Source of the DNA: Isoetes taiwanensis
Lineage: Eukaryota > Streptophyta > Lycopodiopsida > Isoetales > Isoetaceae
Reading direction: 5' to 3'
Length of the DNA: 64,000 bases
Assembly (NCBI GenBank): GCA_021234155.1
Contig: JAJEKV010000014.1
Span: 10,001,563 to 10,065,562 of the forward strand
Under the pieces are notes generated by a model. The model made no database searches. It saw only the letters and a program-made list of their open reading frames with translations, and was not told where the DNA came from. Below are positions 24,399-35,993 of this stretch, in pieces; position 1 is the first letter of the stretch; every line of letters starts with the position of its first letter. Both the position numbers and the translations under genes were made by a program.

Positions 24399-27300
24399 AT
24401 GAGGGGAGGCCGATTTCAACAGAGAGGCAATGAGGATGCCAATAGCCGCAATGCAGAAGCGCTCTTCGAGAGCCGGTCTGTTGGTGAGATTCGCGAAGTG
24501 GAGGTACTTACGCGCAAGGAGATTCAAGGAAAAAAAGAAGAATTGAAGCAGCTTGTGGGAGCGAGCTATCGAGACCTAATCGATTCAGCAGATTCGATAT
24601 TGGCGATGAAAAGGTGTTGTGAATTAGTAACATACAATATTGCAAAAATGGAAGACGGTTTTAACTCCTTGAGAGGGAGCATTAATTGGGCGCTTGCGTC
24701 TTCGAATATAGATAGAGAGCGGAAAAGAAGAGAGATTTTGTATGCGATTGGTAGCAGGGTTAAGTACTTAGTAGATACTCCAGAAAAGATCTGGGGTTGC
24801 CTTGACGAGCACATGTATCTAGAGGGGGCTGAGCGATATTTACGAGCTCGTGAAGTACATAGTCTTCTTTGGAAGGACGAAGAAAATAAGGAATGTTTTG
24901 CTAATTTTGCTCTCTTGAAGCACCAATGGCCCTTGGTTGAAACTTTCCGTTCTCAGATATCGCAAAGAAGCAGAGACAGACTTCAAGATCCTGATTTACC
25001 AGTTCGTGATTACGGAGTTGCACTTGCTTCAATAGCTATTATGGAAAATCTATCTTCCATTCAATGCTTTCAGCTCTTTCTAGAAACCCGCAAGTCTTGG
25101 ATCAAGACACACCTGCGCGAGATGTCAAAAAGGGAAAACCCTGAAATGAAGGAAGATGAAGGACATGAAAAGAAAACAAAGGTTAACGGGCAGAAAGTGA
25201 AACTTTCAAATCCTAATATTGTAAATCTAGCTAATATACTTGGCAAGTTAGTACGCATGATCCAAGCAACATTGTGCCATGCTGGAGAGCTCTTCTTGGA
25301 GCTTTCAAGTGGTACTAAACCTCTCTTTTTTCAGACAGTTTTGACAGCTCCACCAGTTTCGCAATTATTTGGGGGAATTCCTAATCCGGAAGCTGAAATA
25401 CAGCTCTGGAAGTCTCATAGAAAAAACCTGGAGAAAAGAATGAGTCACCTTCATGGAAATTTTATCACGGAGGCGAGTCTTGACTGGCTTCGGGCTTGTG
25501 CAGAAGAGATACACTTGGAAGAGAAGTCACTTTTTCGTTTTGTGTCAAGTTGCAGTGAGCTGACAGAAATAGAATGCCTGACCAATGAAGCAATTAATAG
25601 TCATGAAGCTTTTAAGGACAGTATGATCTGGCTTAGAAATTTCGGACAGGTATTGAATCTTCCGTGGGAACTATTGAGTAACTTACTTTTGAAGGAGTCT
25701 ATAAATTTATGGGATTTTCTCTTTGAGAGTATCTTTGCTGCAAAAGCAAAAGACATCATAGATGCCAATTTAGCTGGCATAACAATCCAAAAAATGATTG
25801 ATGACTTAGTGTATTCACCCCCAAAACTTGGAAACAAAGTACATTCTAAGCATTTATCCAAAGGTAGAAATTTAGATCAGAATAAAAAACAGATACAGGG
25901 GGATAGAGAATGGTTTGGCGGTGTTATTTCGTACTTCGGGCAAGAGGTTAATCAGCTAAAAGACAGTATTAACACAGCACTTAAGAGCATCCATCAGGAT
26001 CTTCTGAGTTTTCTGCAATCTCCATGCTGTGCTGAACGGGCTAATGAGTTGGGCCCTTACCTGCAGGAACAATCTTTTCAGTTTATGTTGCAGATTGCAC
26101 ATGGAGTTGAAGCAAGCCTGTCGAGTCTTTCAGAATGCCTAAGAGAAGCCTCATTTGAGCAAGTCAAAGATGTGACAAAATTTAAGGATATTTTGAGAAG
26201 TCTATTAAAGTACACAGATGAGTTTGAAGGTAATAATTATATGGAAATGTCTGTAAAAATAGAGCGGGCAATTTTGCTTGGCAAGGTGTCATTGGCTTTG
26301 GGACAGTATCTTCCAGCCCTATCTCTCATTTTGAGCCCCATTAAATCATGGGAGCTTGAAGGGAAAATGTTACCAACAAAAACACCAGACAAAGTCTGCA
26401 TTTTGCCCCTTAGTCTATCTCGGTCAGCGACAGGAGACAAGGACGAAGTCCATGGAATGACCAATGGGAAGCAAAGAAACAACAACTGCTTCACTGAGAC
26501 AGATAACGGACATTCCAGATATAGGGAGTTGCAATGCAGATTCAAACGTCATTGCATTTTTGCACACAGTCTATGGGTTTCATGGAGTACACGGGGGTTG
26601 GTGGAATCATTTAAAAATGATCTGCACAAAGATGAACGCCTAGCTAGTCAGTTCTCCTTGAAGGTAAGGCACTGGTATCTTCCCAGATTTATTTCTCCAA
26701 GTCCGGCTGAATGCTATAACTTTATAATGTTATATGCATGCAGGGATGGGAAGACACAATCATCCTTCAAGAAGGCGGAGAAGGGGAGAAACCTGTTGAG
26801 ATCAAAATGTCCTTGCCAGCTTTACCATCGCCATATACAATTCTTTTTCTTTTTTTAGCATGCCAAGAAGTCTATCATATTGGTGGCCATGTCCTCGATA
26901 GGATTATTTTGAAGTTGTTTGCTTTAAACCTTTTGGAAGAGGTCAGTATTTGACCCGTAAGGAGCAATAGACTTGTGGATCTAGGCATTGCAAATTTAAG
27001 TAGCCAAGAATTCGGATAAGATTGTTCGTTTTGGCTGTAAGATAGCTTGCCGAACACGTTGTTGCAATTTGCATAGAAGATACGCACATGCTCATAATTC
27101 TTTTCTAAATATAAGAAATTGTAAAGTTTATCTGCAAGCATTTATGCACAAAGATCTCTTTCAGTCTTCCTGTCATGCAGGAGGAACCAAATGCGATTTC
27201 AATCCTTCTGTAATATTATCGACGTGTACCTTCTGAAATAAGATGCTACATTTCTAGATGCCATCGTTTTTGTTTGTGATTTTAACTGTTAAAGTTTACT

Positions 27301-29386
27301 TTTGCAGGTGCTAACTGCATATGAAAACTTTTTGAAAATGCCATCTGTTCCCCTATCTGAGAAAGGATTGCTCCAGTTGATTTTTGATGTCCGTTTCCTA
27401 GGAGATATGCTTTCTGGCGGCCATGCCAGGCCATTACATATTGAGACCATGTTTTTGGATGATAATCAATATACGGCAAATGAGACAGCAAATCCAGATG
27501 GAAATTCATCTAGTGTGTTGAGAACACGGATTTCTAATCTTCTTTTATGTTTATCTGGCAAACTTGATCCCATTGACTGGGAAACGTAAGTAAGATCTCA
27601 AGTATTTAAGGCAATACAGTACATGGTGAAACTTGAGATGCATACACTCTTGTTTTAAACATACACAAGTTTCCATATACTCAGTTCTTGCTTCAGTTTG
27701 TTTATATGCTGCCTTGATTGCATTTTCTTCCTGTGCACATCCATTGTGATTTCATGAGTCTCTGTATCCTGAGTGCCTGGTTCTTGATGCATATGCGGGT
27801 GCTTGGTTCCAAGTCCAAGGTTCCTTTCCCTCCTGTGTTTTCCTTCAACATCGTGCCATTACCATGTTTCAATCAGTGGTTCATTATCTTTTTTCTCGAT
27901 GGTGTGAAATACCAGACTAGTAATTAAGCTTTTCTGTTCTAATATATGTATTGGCGTCTTTGACTACCCCAGATACGAGTCATATTTATGGGATAATGAA
28001 CGGCGTTCCTATCAGCGGTGTGCAGTACTATTCGGACTTATTACGCAGCTGAATCGTCTTTATACTGATAATGTGCATAAGATACAGCCTGGTGGCGACT
28101 CAAATACATTAAGCATGTCTGTCTCTGTTCCACGGTTCACTTATCTACCAATCAGGTATTTTGTTTATCTATGAACGTAAAAATTGATAGGGTAATGTGT
28201 GTAGAGACATCATATCGAGCCTAATGTACCATGGGACCATGTGGTTTGTAGCATGTACAAATACCTTTTATTTCAGATTGTATTCTTCTATATCCCTTTC
28301 ATTCATTGCTAAATGGGAAATAATTTGGAAAGTCAGCATGGAACTTGGTAGCAGAATCAAAATTGTGTTGAGATACAAAATTGTGGACTTGGATGAAATG
28401 CTGATAGGTTGGTCTAGAATTGGGCTAAAAAGTGCTGTGTATTATTGTGTCAATGCAGGCTAGAAAGAGAAATCATGTTTGTTCCTCAATGACAAACTGT
28501 AATATGCCGTGTTCATAGTGCTTGGTTAGCCTAGGCTTTATAAACATTAGTTTCAAGAGACCAGAGGCTTTGCTTCCTGCAGTGTGTTTATACATAACTG
28601 GGGTTTCTGACATGTAAAAGTCTGCAGACCAAAACAACCATTTCTTAGGTGCCACTTTCGGTCCGTTATGGTAGCTTTAGAGGGAAGTATATAGTTTGCT
28701 ACATGTTTCTACTCATAGATCTAAGGAACAAATGTTTTTTAATTTGTCTTCCCTTGTACCCAAAATTTCATTTGCAAAAGCACTGGTTTCTCTCCAAAAT
28801 CCTAATTTGGTCTAACAGACTAAAATCCATGGAGAGGTTACATTAACAGCCCCCTGATGTACTTTTAGACGTTTTTCTATATTAGTATGTGACAGCGGCA
28901 AAGCATGTAACGACAATACTGTTTTAGTTTGCCTGCAGTTCCAGGTAATGGAGCAGCTCAGTCTTTTTCCAGAACCAATGGTTCATATGATGAAAGAAGT
29001 CCTAGTTCTAGGAAGAGTAGCATGGATGGCAAAATTACAGCTAGATATGAAGAATTTTCTAACCTAGCATTGGGTTCGCAGCCTCTGTTAAAATCTCTCA
29101 TTGATCAGGTGGGTTACTGCACTTCACTTGGGAGAATTCATCTTTAATGAGCCAACTAAAAGACATATTTTAACACACAATAATAAACTTCAATGGGAAA
29201 GATTGTATGGCCTGCTTACCTACTTCTGCTTTACAGGTTGGAAGTAAGTTTGGTGAGGGTACACTAAAGTTTCAGTCAATGATAATTGATGGTCGATTGA
29301 AAGATAAATCGGCAGTGGCAATTTCCACTATTGGAGATATTCTTCCAGTCCAAGCAACAGGCTTATTATCATCTCTCACCCTGTAA
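24399..29386 (+). CDS. COG1: Conserved oligomeric Golgi complex subunit 1 (six exons)
   Basis: COG1 is a subunit of lobe A of the COG tethering complex, which captures retrograde vesicles at the Golgi and supports glycosylation. The exons I infer are 24399-26663, 26744-26941, 27308-27585, 27973-28155, 28928-29108 and 29237-29386. All junctions are GT-AG, the frame is kept throughout, and the predicted length is 1084 aa, close to the plant family. The N-terminal Vps51-type region reads [16 protein letters not shown] and [15 protein letters not shown] (about residues 26-72). Next comes the conserved [20 protein letters not shown]. The C-terminus [18 protein letters not shown] matches the end of plant COG1. 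I chose ATG 24399 because homology begins just after it. The upstream in-frame ATG at 24321 would add 26 unlikely residues. The identification rests on remembered Arabidopsis COG1 and is firm; the exon edges are predictions. Confidence 0.92.
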
Positions 29387-29868
29387 AGTTGTTGGCTTCA
29401 AAGAAGCATCATGTTTCTACACTTCTGAAAGAGGTCGTCTCCAGATAACGTGGCAACAGTGTATCCTTAATGCATTTCTAAGGGGATCATCTTTGCACTA
29501 AACTCGTGCCCAGTAGGGTAGGAAGAAACCCATGTATGTAATGTGAATTATACTAAAGCAGTTGATATGGTGTTAAGGGATAAATGAACCCTTAAAGCAT
29601 ACCATTGTGCGTTGGTCTAGTTCTATGATGATGGTTCTGTTGGATGAATAGGTGTTTTTTATCTACAAACGCTGTGCCTTACCCCGGTATTCTTATGGCT
29701 CCCATCTTCTCTTTGGCTCATCTCCGTTCTTGTCCGTCCCAGGTAAAGAAGTTTTCTGATTGACATGGCAAAATTTCGGCTTCAAGGTATTCCAATAATC
29801 AGGAACACGAGCTTCTTTGGTAAGGTCTAAAGGTGTTTCTTTGGTATGGCCTAAAATTTTCCTGACAC
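29387..29868 (+). other. COG1 3' untranslated region and downstream spacer
   Basis: No open frame of note. It probably holds the 3' UTR and polyadenylation site of COG1 and is cut short by the MITE at 29872. Confidence 0.4.
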
Positions 29869-29871
29869 TAA

Positions 29872-30069
29872 GGCTACGTTCCCATGCGCCTCCGACCGGA
29901 CTCCAAGATTCAAGGCAAAGGCAAATAACCGGAGAGTTCAGAAACCCCCCTCCATTTCTGAACCAAGCCAGACTTGGAAGTTGACCTCAAAATATGAACA
30001 TGGGAACTGGCTCGACTTCAGCTTTGACAAGAAATTTCGAAGTCCGGTCTGTTTCATGGGAACGTAGCC
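29872..30069. mobile_element. Tourist-like MITE, 198 bp
   Basis: The terminal inverted repeats are GGCTACGTTCCCATG (29872-29886) and its complement (30055-30069). They are flanked by TAA at 29869-29871 and TAA at 30070-30072. A 3-bp TWA duplication and a GG-starting TIR are the signature of PIF/Harbinger-derived MITEs. It has no coding capacity. Confidence 0.8.
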
Positions 30070-30109
30070 TAAGGGCCATTCCACACTATGTTAGGTTAAA
30101 TTTTTAATC

Positions 30110-30430
30110 TAACAGATGCTCCTTTATGTTAATCTAACTACAAGATTTCACTTCACACTATCCGTTAGATTAAAAATTAACTACAAGATTTCACTTCACA
30201 CTATCCGTTAGATTAAAAATTAGCATAACGACAACCGTTATAAAACACTTCGCACTGCAAGATACCGTTAGGTTACATTACACTTAATCTAACGAAAATC
30301 GTTACAAATTATTTTACACTGCACGACACTGTTAGGTTATGCTATACCTAACCTAACGGAATCCGTTATAAATCACTTCACACTACATGACGTCGTTAAG
30401 TTACATTACACCTAACATAACGAAAGTCTA
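30110..30430. repeat. Subterminal degenerate tandem repeats
   Basis: Copies of about 55-65 bp are built from CACTTCACACT, CCGTTAGATTA and CTAACG words. Two adjacent copies (about 30130-30225) are nearly identical. They lie at the left end of the Harbinger-like element, and related words recur near its right end. Confidence 0.65.
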
Positions 30431-31080
30431 ACATAAGTATCTTGCATTGTTGAACTTGCATGATCTATAGAAGAAGTGCAAATGGTTATTTACCTACAAA
30501 AGTGATTTTAAGAACAAAATAGAATGTTATTTTATAAAGATATTGCAAATGATTATTTACCTACAAAAGTGATTTTAAGAACAAAATAGAATGTTATTTT
30601 GTTAATGGTATTTTGCTATGGTTTTATTTCATTGCTTTTTTGTGATATTTCCATTGTTAAGTGAACCGAAATTATGAAAGTGAAGAATTTAGAAGTGAAA
30701 AAGTTTTGTGTTCTGCATCTCGGTGGAAGATTGACCATGTAAGCCGTTTCCAGAAAATTAATCTATAAGCTGAAATTTAAGTGCAAGTGGGTTAGCAAAT
30801 GGAGCCAACATGTGAATAATATTTGGTTCAGTCCCAAATGAACAGTAATCATAATTGGGCTAGAACTTGGCTTCTAGCTTAGTGAGCTCTTTTGATCAAC
30901 ACGTTTTTGTCTTCTAGATCCAATCCAGCCTTCAATTCTTAGCATTTATGCATCAGATTTTGTGTTCCTCATCCATGTTCAGTTTGCTTTCAATGTCTTC
31001 TCCTCCAGCTCTCCAAAACCTGCCAAATTACTGACGTCCCAATATTTTCAATATTTCCAGAACAACTACAGCAAATATTT

Positions 31081-31165
31081 CCATGGCTGTGACAACTACA
31101 GCATGGCTGCAACAACTTCAACCATGCAATATTAGCATGGCTGTGACAACTACAGCATGGCTGCT
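31081..31165. repeat. Two-copy tandem repeat (period about 60 bp)
   Basis: The block containing CATGGCTGTGACAACTACAG and then CATGGCTGC occurs twice. It lies inside the Harbinger-like element, with no recognised coding role. Confidence 0.6.
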
Positions 31166-32338
31166 CCTTGGTTTCACCCACCATGACGTGTGTGGACTAA
31201 CCAATAATATGGAAAGAATGGTATGCATCATCATGTCATCATGCATTCTCGCATCTCGTTGTAATGTTCGTGTTCTAGATCATTTGGGCCTCCCATTGTA
31301 TAGGATACGCATTTGCGGCATCATGAAGACTGTGTAAACCATGATCATTGTAAACAACATTAGATTATATAGTTCGGACTATGGTCATCTCGGACTCATC
31401 AAACAGATTTGAAGATGAAGCTGCATGAGAATCAATTGTAATTGTTAAATAATAACACATTGACATCATCAAATTTGAAGCAAGTTACATACCTATATTA
31501 TCCATTGCAATCAAAAGCCTGTGCTTGAAAACATAGTATGCTTCCTGTTATTTTGTACCCATGTCATCTATGAACAGAAATGAGTTACTGGAGTTCTATT
31601 TTATTTATTATTAAACTTAGAATGATCATAAAGGAACCAAACAACTTACAATGATTATAAAGCATGCTCGTCAAACTATCCGAGACAAAAGAATGACCTT
31701 ACATTAAATGATCTGATCTAGCAACATGCTCTGATCTAAATCATGCTCTGATCTAAATCTTGAAGCCATGAAGCTTCTGAACTTCTATATCTAGTAACAT
31801 GCTTTGATCTTCTCTGGAGATTACAATTCTAGAAAAAGGAATGGGAGCAATAATTTGTTGTACAATGCAGCGTACATCATGTGGGCAATACTGTCTCTTG
31901 TTTTCAACGGCCAACCTGTTTCCTAACCTCCAAACTTTTCTAATATAGCCTCTATTCCCAATGCTTTGATCAGTACAATCAACTGACCACTAGCCGTATA
32001 TCATTTTTTTTCTCGATCTCCATTCTGTATGACCAATGGAGAACCTGCAAATACTGCTAGTTCGTCATTAATAATGCTGCCTACTCTTTTCTAGAAATGT
32101 GATTCTTAACATCTTCTTCCTAGGCTTATCTGCTGCATTTACACCTTTGCCATTGTCATCTCCTTAACAATGTCCTATTGCATTGATGGTTGTTTGTCAG
32201 CTCTAAAAGCCATCTTTTCAGGTTGGAGATCATATTAGACAGTGAACGTTGACAATTAGGAAGAAGGCCTGCATTGTTGCACTGTTCTCTTCTAGTGCTT
32301 GTTAAGTAATTATTCGTGAATCTGTTTATAACTTGCAG

Positions 32339-32476
32339 GGCAATTGCTCCAGGGGTAATGGACTCGGAGTTATTTGGGCTACAAACCTTGCAGCATATCA
32401 TGTCTGTCACTCGGAGTTGGGATGCAACTATGTCTATGCTACCAAAAGGAGGAGAGGCAATCTGGGGAAATATTGA
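32339..32476 (+). pseudogene. Captured exon fragment of phospholipid:diacylglycerol acyltransferase (PDAT)
   Basis: Directly after an intron-like acceptor (ACTTGCAG at 32331-32338), the frame reads AIAPGVMDSELFGLQTLQHI and then SVTRSWDATMSMLPKGGEAI, WGN. This is the conserved PDAT segment around RAIAPG...LQTLQHVM...TWDSTMSMLPKGG. PDAT moves an acyl chain from phospholipid to diacylglycerol to make triacylglycerol in the ER. Only this exon is visible. Homology stops after WGN, and neither the upstream lid/serine motif nor the downstream Asp/His region is present. It sits inside a TIR-bounded element, so I read it as captured DNA rather than a gene. Confidence 0.75.
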
Positions 32477-32844
32477 GAGAGAAATGCATACTTTAGCTCT
32501 ATATATACCCTTCTCCTTCCCTGATATAGCAGAGTTCCTTCCTGCATCTTTCTTCTGCACCTTTCTTGTGCTTCTGGATCTAATCTAAAAGCCTATTATC
32601 TGCTTGTGTTTGTCTTTGAAGAAAGATTTTCATCTGCCATTTGAATCAGTGGTAGCCTGCCAAGAAAACTGTTGGTTGGCCCTTTCTGGTGGTTGTTCCT
32701 CCAACCTGACCATTTTTGCTATAGAGAATATTGTATTTTGGTGTTTCTTGCTCAGTTCTGGTATCCTTCCAGTTGCTTCTTGTTAGAAGCCAGACCATAC
32801 CTCTTCATAAATCCTTAAATATGTCTGTATTTTCTCTGCTTCAG

Positions 32845-32967
32845 GTGCTATTCCTGCTGGTCTTCGTATTGAAAGCCTCCGCTTGTAGGCCTCTGTTGAA
32901 GCCAGAAAAAAGTATGCCTGTTGATTCTGGATCTGAAAATAAGGACAACACCAATCTATCTTCCAGG
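32845..32967 (+). pseudogene. Exon-like fragment of unknown origin in the Harbinger-like element
   Basis: A pyrimidine-rich tract and GCTTCAG precede a stretch that ends at a donor-like CAG|GTGAATA (32968). One frame is open (VLFLLVFVLKASACRPLLKP). Another begins GAIPAGLRIESLRL before a stop. Which frame was ancestral is unclear, and I do not recognise the source gene. Confidence 0.3.
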
Positions 32968-33732
32968 TGAATACTACAACATACTGTTTGAATTAAAACT
33001 CAATACATCATTGTTCCTGTTTGAATTAAAACTCGATACAACACCTGTACCGTGCTATTTGTAGCATCTACCATCTTGGTGCATGGCATAAACATCTAGT
33101 ATCATACGAAAGCTTAAATGCATTTAAAATATGAAGATTCATCAAAACAGTGGAATGAATATATACAGATTATGAAACAAATGGTGGGGGACAAACAGAA
33201 GATGAGGGAGGATGACCATTCAAACCCAAAACAATCCAGAAAAAAAATCTTGGATATGAAATGGTGGAGGGCAAAAGGAAGATGGTAGAGACGATCTCTC
33301 AAACCCTACTGAAAATGATTTTGAAAAAAGCCTTTGATATACAAAGAATCGATTCCTTACCTGGAAAAAGCAAGTTGCACTCTGGAAGTTCGGCTGTAAC
33401 CTTCACAAGCTCCAAGCCGGAAGCAGCTGGTATGCTCTGAGAGATGGAGAAACGCGATTTGACGCCTTCGAGCTTTGGTAACGGTGCTTAAGGGATGCTC
33501 GATGGGAGGGGTTAACTTACGTTAGCATTTTTTCGAGTCTGTTAGCTCCGTTAAATCTTAACCTAACATAATGCATATATGAATCACTGCTAAGAGGCAC
33601 CATTAACTAAACCGTTATCTTTTAACCCTCTCTTAACTTAACAGAATCTCCTAACGACACCTATGTGAAGGCTAGATAGCTAGTTTTTCCTAGCATAACG
33701 GAGTTTAACCCCCTAGTGTGAAATGGCCCTAA

Positions 33733-34038
33733 GCCCAATATCAATAACTAGTTGTGGTGCCATCGTTGATGGGCATGAGTTGATAACCTGTCTAACGCCC
33801 CTATGAATTTGAAGGCGAGCTACCTTGACCGTTAGATGTATGGGGTTTGCTATCTGAACCGTCCAACTTTCAAGTCAAATTTAGGCGTTGAGCTTTTAGA
33901 GTTTGATTCATTACATACGGTCGAAAATTATAATAGAAAGATGTACGGGGTTTGATTTCGTATACAAGAACATTCTAGGGGTTGACTTCACATCTCGGGA
34001 TAAGACAAAACGTATACTACATATGCATGCTAAAGCAT
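33733..34038. other. Spacer between Harbinger-like element and old LTR
   Basis: No gene, repeat or regulatory signal was recognised. Confidence 0.4.
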
Positions 34039-35993
34039 GTTAGCATGGAGGGTGGCTTCCTTGGAGGGTGTCTAAAACACGTGTGTAAGTACTAGAAGTT
34101 TAAAGACTCTCATCTTTGAAGATCACAAGTTGACACCTTTGTTGAAGAACCAAGGGAAGGACATTCATTGGATATCATGCAAGCATAGCAAGGAGGAAAA
34201 GATTCAAGCAAGTATAGTTGAGTTTGAAGTTTGGAAGACCCCTCAAGATTGAAGTTCGGAACACCCCTCAAGATTCTTTGGTATGTGGCTAGTTCCAAAT
34301 CATTTTGGCATGAGTTCTATTTCTCAAGAGTTCTTACATGACCTTACCACCTCAATCCCATCCATGGACACCTTACATGCTTCATAACTCATATTTTCAT
34401 GCCTCACCATCAATTTCCCTAGCTCAAGTTGGCAAAGAGTCCTTTTTCTAGTCAAAACACACCATAAATGCATCACACACCCATCATACATTCACCACCT
34501 TTGAAAAAAGCAAAAATTCCCACCAAATTTGGCTATTTCCATGGTCTAAGATCATCTTCTCTCTCTAAAAGCTAAGCTAGAAAGAGAAAGTGCACATTTT
34601 ATTCAAACAAGTGTTGAGAAGTAAAATATACAAGTTATTGCACATAAGAACTAGTGCCAAATTTGTTGCTAAATAGTCCACATCACCCTCAAAAATGCCA
34701 AATACCATCGTGGCACATCCATGCCATCTTACGACCTACCACAAAACTTTTTTTTTTTCAAAATTTTGATCTAACTAGTCATTTTGATACCCTAGGTGAC
34801 ATGTCATCATTCCATGGTGCTACATCATCCCCAAGAGCTTCCACATCATCATACATATGTCATCCACATCATCTCCACTTCATAAAAAGTTTTGACTAGA
34901 AAAAAGTCATTTTGCCACCTTCCTTGACACATCATCATCCCATAATGCCATGTCACCACCCATTTGCCAAATCACCTCACCAACTTGCCACTTATCAAAT
35001 TTGACTTCCATTTCCAAAAAGTCAAATGCTCTTTTTTGCAAAAAGATTCTTCCATCTTATAAAGCATCAAAAAATATTCCTTGTGAAAAAAAGAATTTTT
35101 GAAAAAGACCCCATATTGCCCTTCATTTTTAACTTCTTGGAATTCGTGCAAAATTTGAAAAAAAAAAAATCCTATCTCCCTTTCTTCCCTCCCCCCCAGG
35201 GCCCCTAAACCTAGTCACTCCCCCATCCAATCTCCCCCCATCACGTGGTATACCCGGGCATGTGGGGCGGCAACAGGCCGAATCCCACGTGGGCATAGCA
35301 TGCTTGATTTAATAATAAAATTTTTTGCGCCTTATATACCCAAGCTGACTTTTTTGAAAATGCATGTGGGATATTTCGGCGGAAAACCTCAAGAACCCTA
35401 AAAATGATTTCATGCCAAGATCCAGATTTAGAGATGGATTTAACAGCCTAATCATAGCTAAACACCCCGGATCTACCTATTCTGAGCCAAGAAACTCAGA
35501 ACTAAGCTAAAAGACAAGGATTTGGGCCGGATTTGCCAAGAATGGGCCAGAAACAGAGGATTATGAAAGAGGAATTGACTTTCTGAAGAATTCGAGGGCT
35601 TTGGGCGCAAGAACTGATCAAGATATCTCTGGTAGAGACCGGATTGATCGACTGTTGCTTGAATCTGCCTTCCTTGCTTCACAAATCCATGGATTATTTG
35701 AGGCAAATTGCTTGATTTCTATTGTATGACTTTTTGATCCTGTGCCCAAGACATCAGAGCTTGGGAATGATTTGATTGACTGTATGCTATTCACATGAAT
35801 GAAAATCCGACCCTTGGCACAAAAAAAATTCTTTCTATTTGCATTCAACATTGCAAAATGAGGTTTAGTGAAGAGGTAAAAGCGATATTTGAATAAGCAA
35901 AATATAAACCTGGCTTAACTTAGGCAAATTGCATCTCATACTGCATTCTGAACAAATTTCATACGGAAAAAAAAAAAAATTAGAATAGGCTAC
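34039..35993 (+). repeat. Old LTR, left part (split by later insertions)
   Basis: The segment follows the same order of landmarks as the LTR at 35994-38410 but is clearly diverged. It has GAAGAACCAAG near the start, GTTTGGAAGACCCCT, dense CATCATCC/CCACATCATC tracts, a GGCATG/CACGTGG block, a TTATATACC TATA-like box, AAGAACCCTAAAA, GCCAAGATCC and TGAATGAAAATC. The proposed left end is TGTTAGCATGG (34039). Its right remainder is at about 56620-57321. No matching internal region was seen, so it may be a solo LTR. The exact left edge is uncertain. Confidence 0.6.

Larger units (their letters stand above)
30073..33729. mobile_element. Non-autonomous PIF/Harbinger-like element carrying host gene sequence
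   Basis: The left end GGGCCATTCCACACTA is matched in inverse by the right end TAGTGTGAAATGGCCC. Both sides carry TAA (30070-30072 and 33730-33732). Subterminal regions at about 30090-30430 and 33500-33720 are full of GTTAGGTTA/CTAACG-type repeats, as expected for transposase-binding arrays. I see no transposase. The interior holds a PDAT exon fragment and at least one other exon-like piece, so this looks like a transduplication (Pack-type) event. The left TAA is shared with the neighbouring MITE. Confidence 0.78.

Noticed and set aside
30990-31337. Short Cys/Ser-rich ORFs on both strands
   Set aside because: They come from the tandem repeat at 31081-31165.
32156-32560. Minus-strand 134-codon ORF
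   Set aside because: It is antisense to the PDAT exon fragment and has no similarity of its own.
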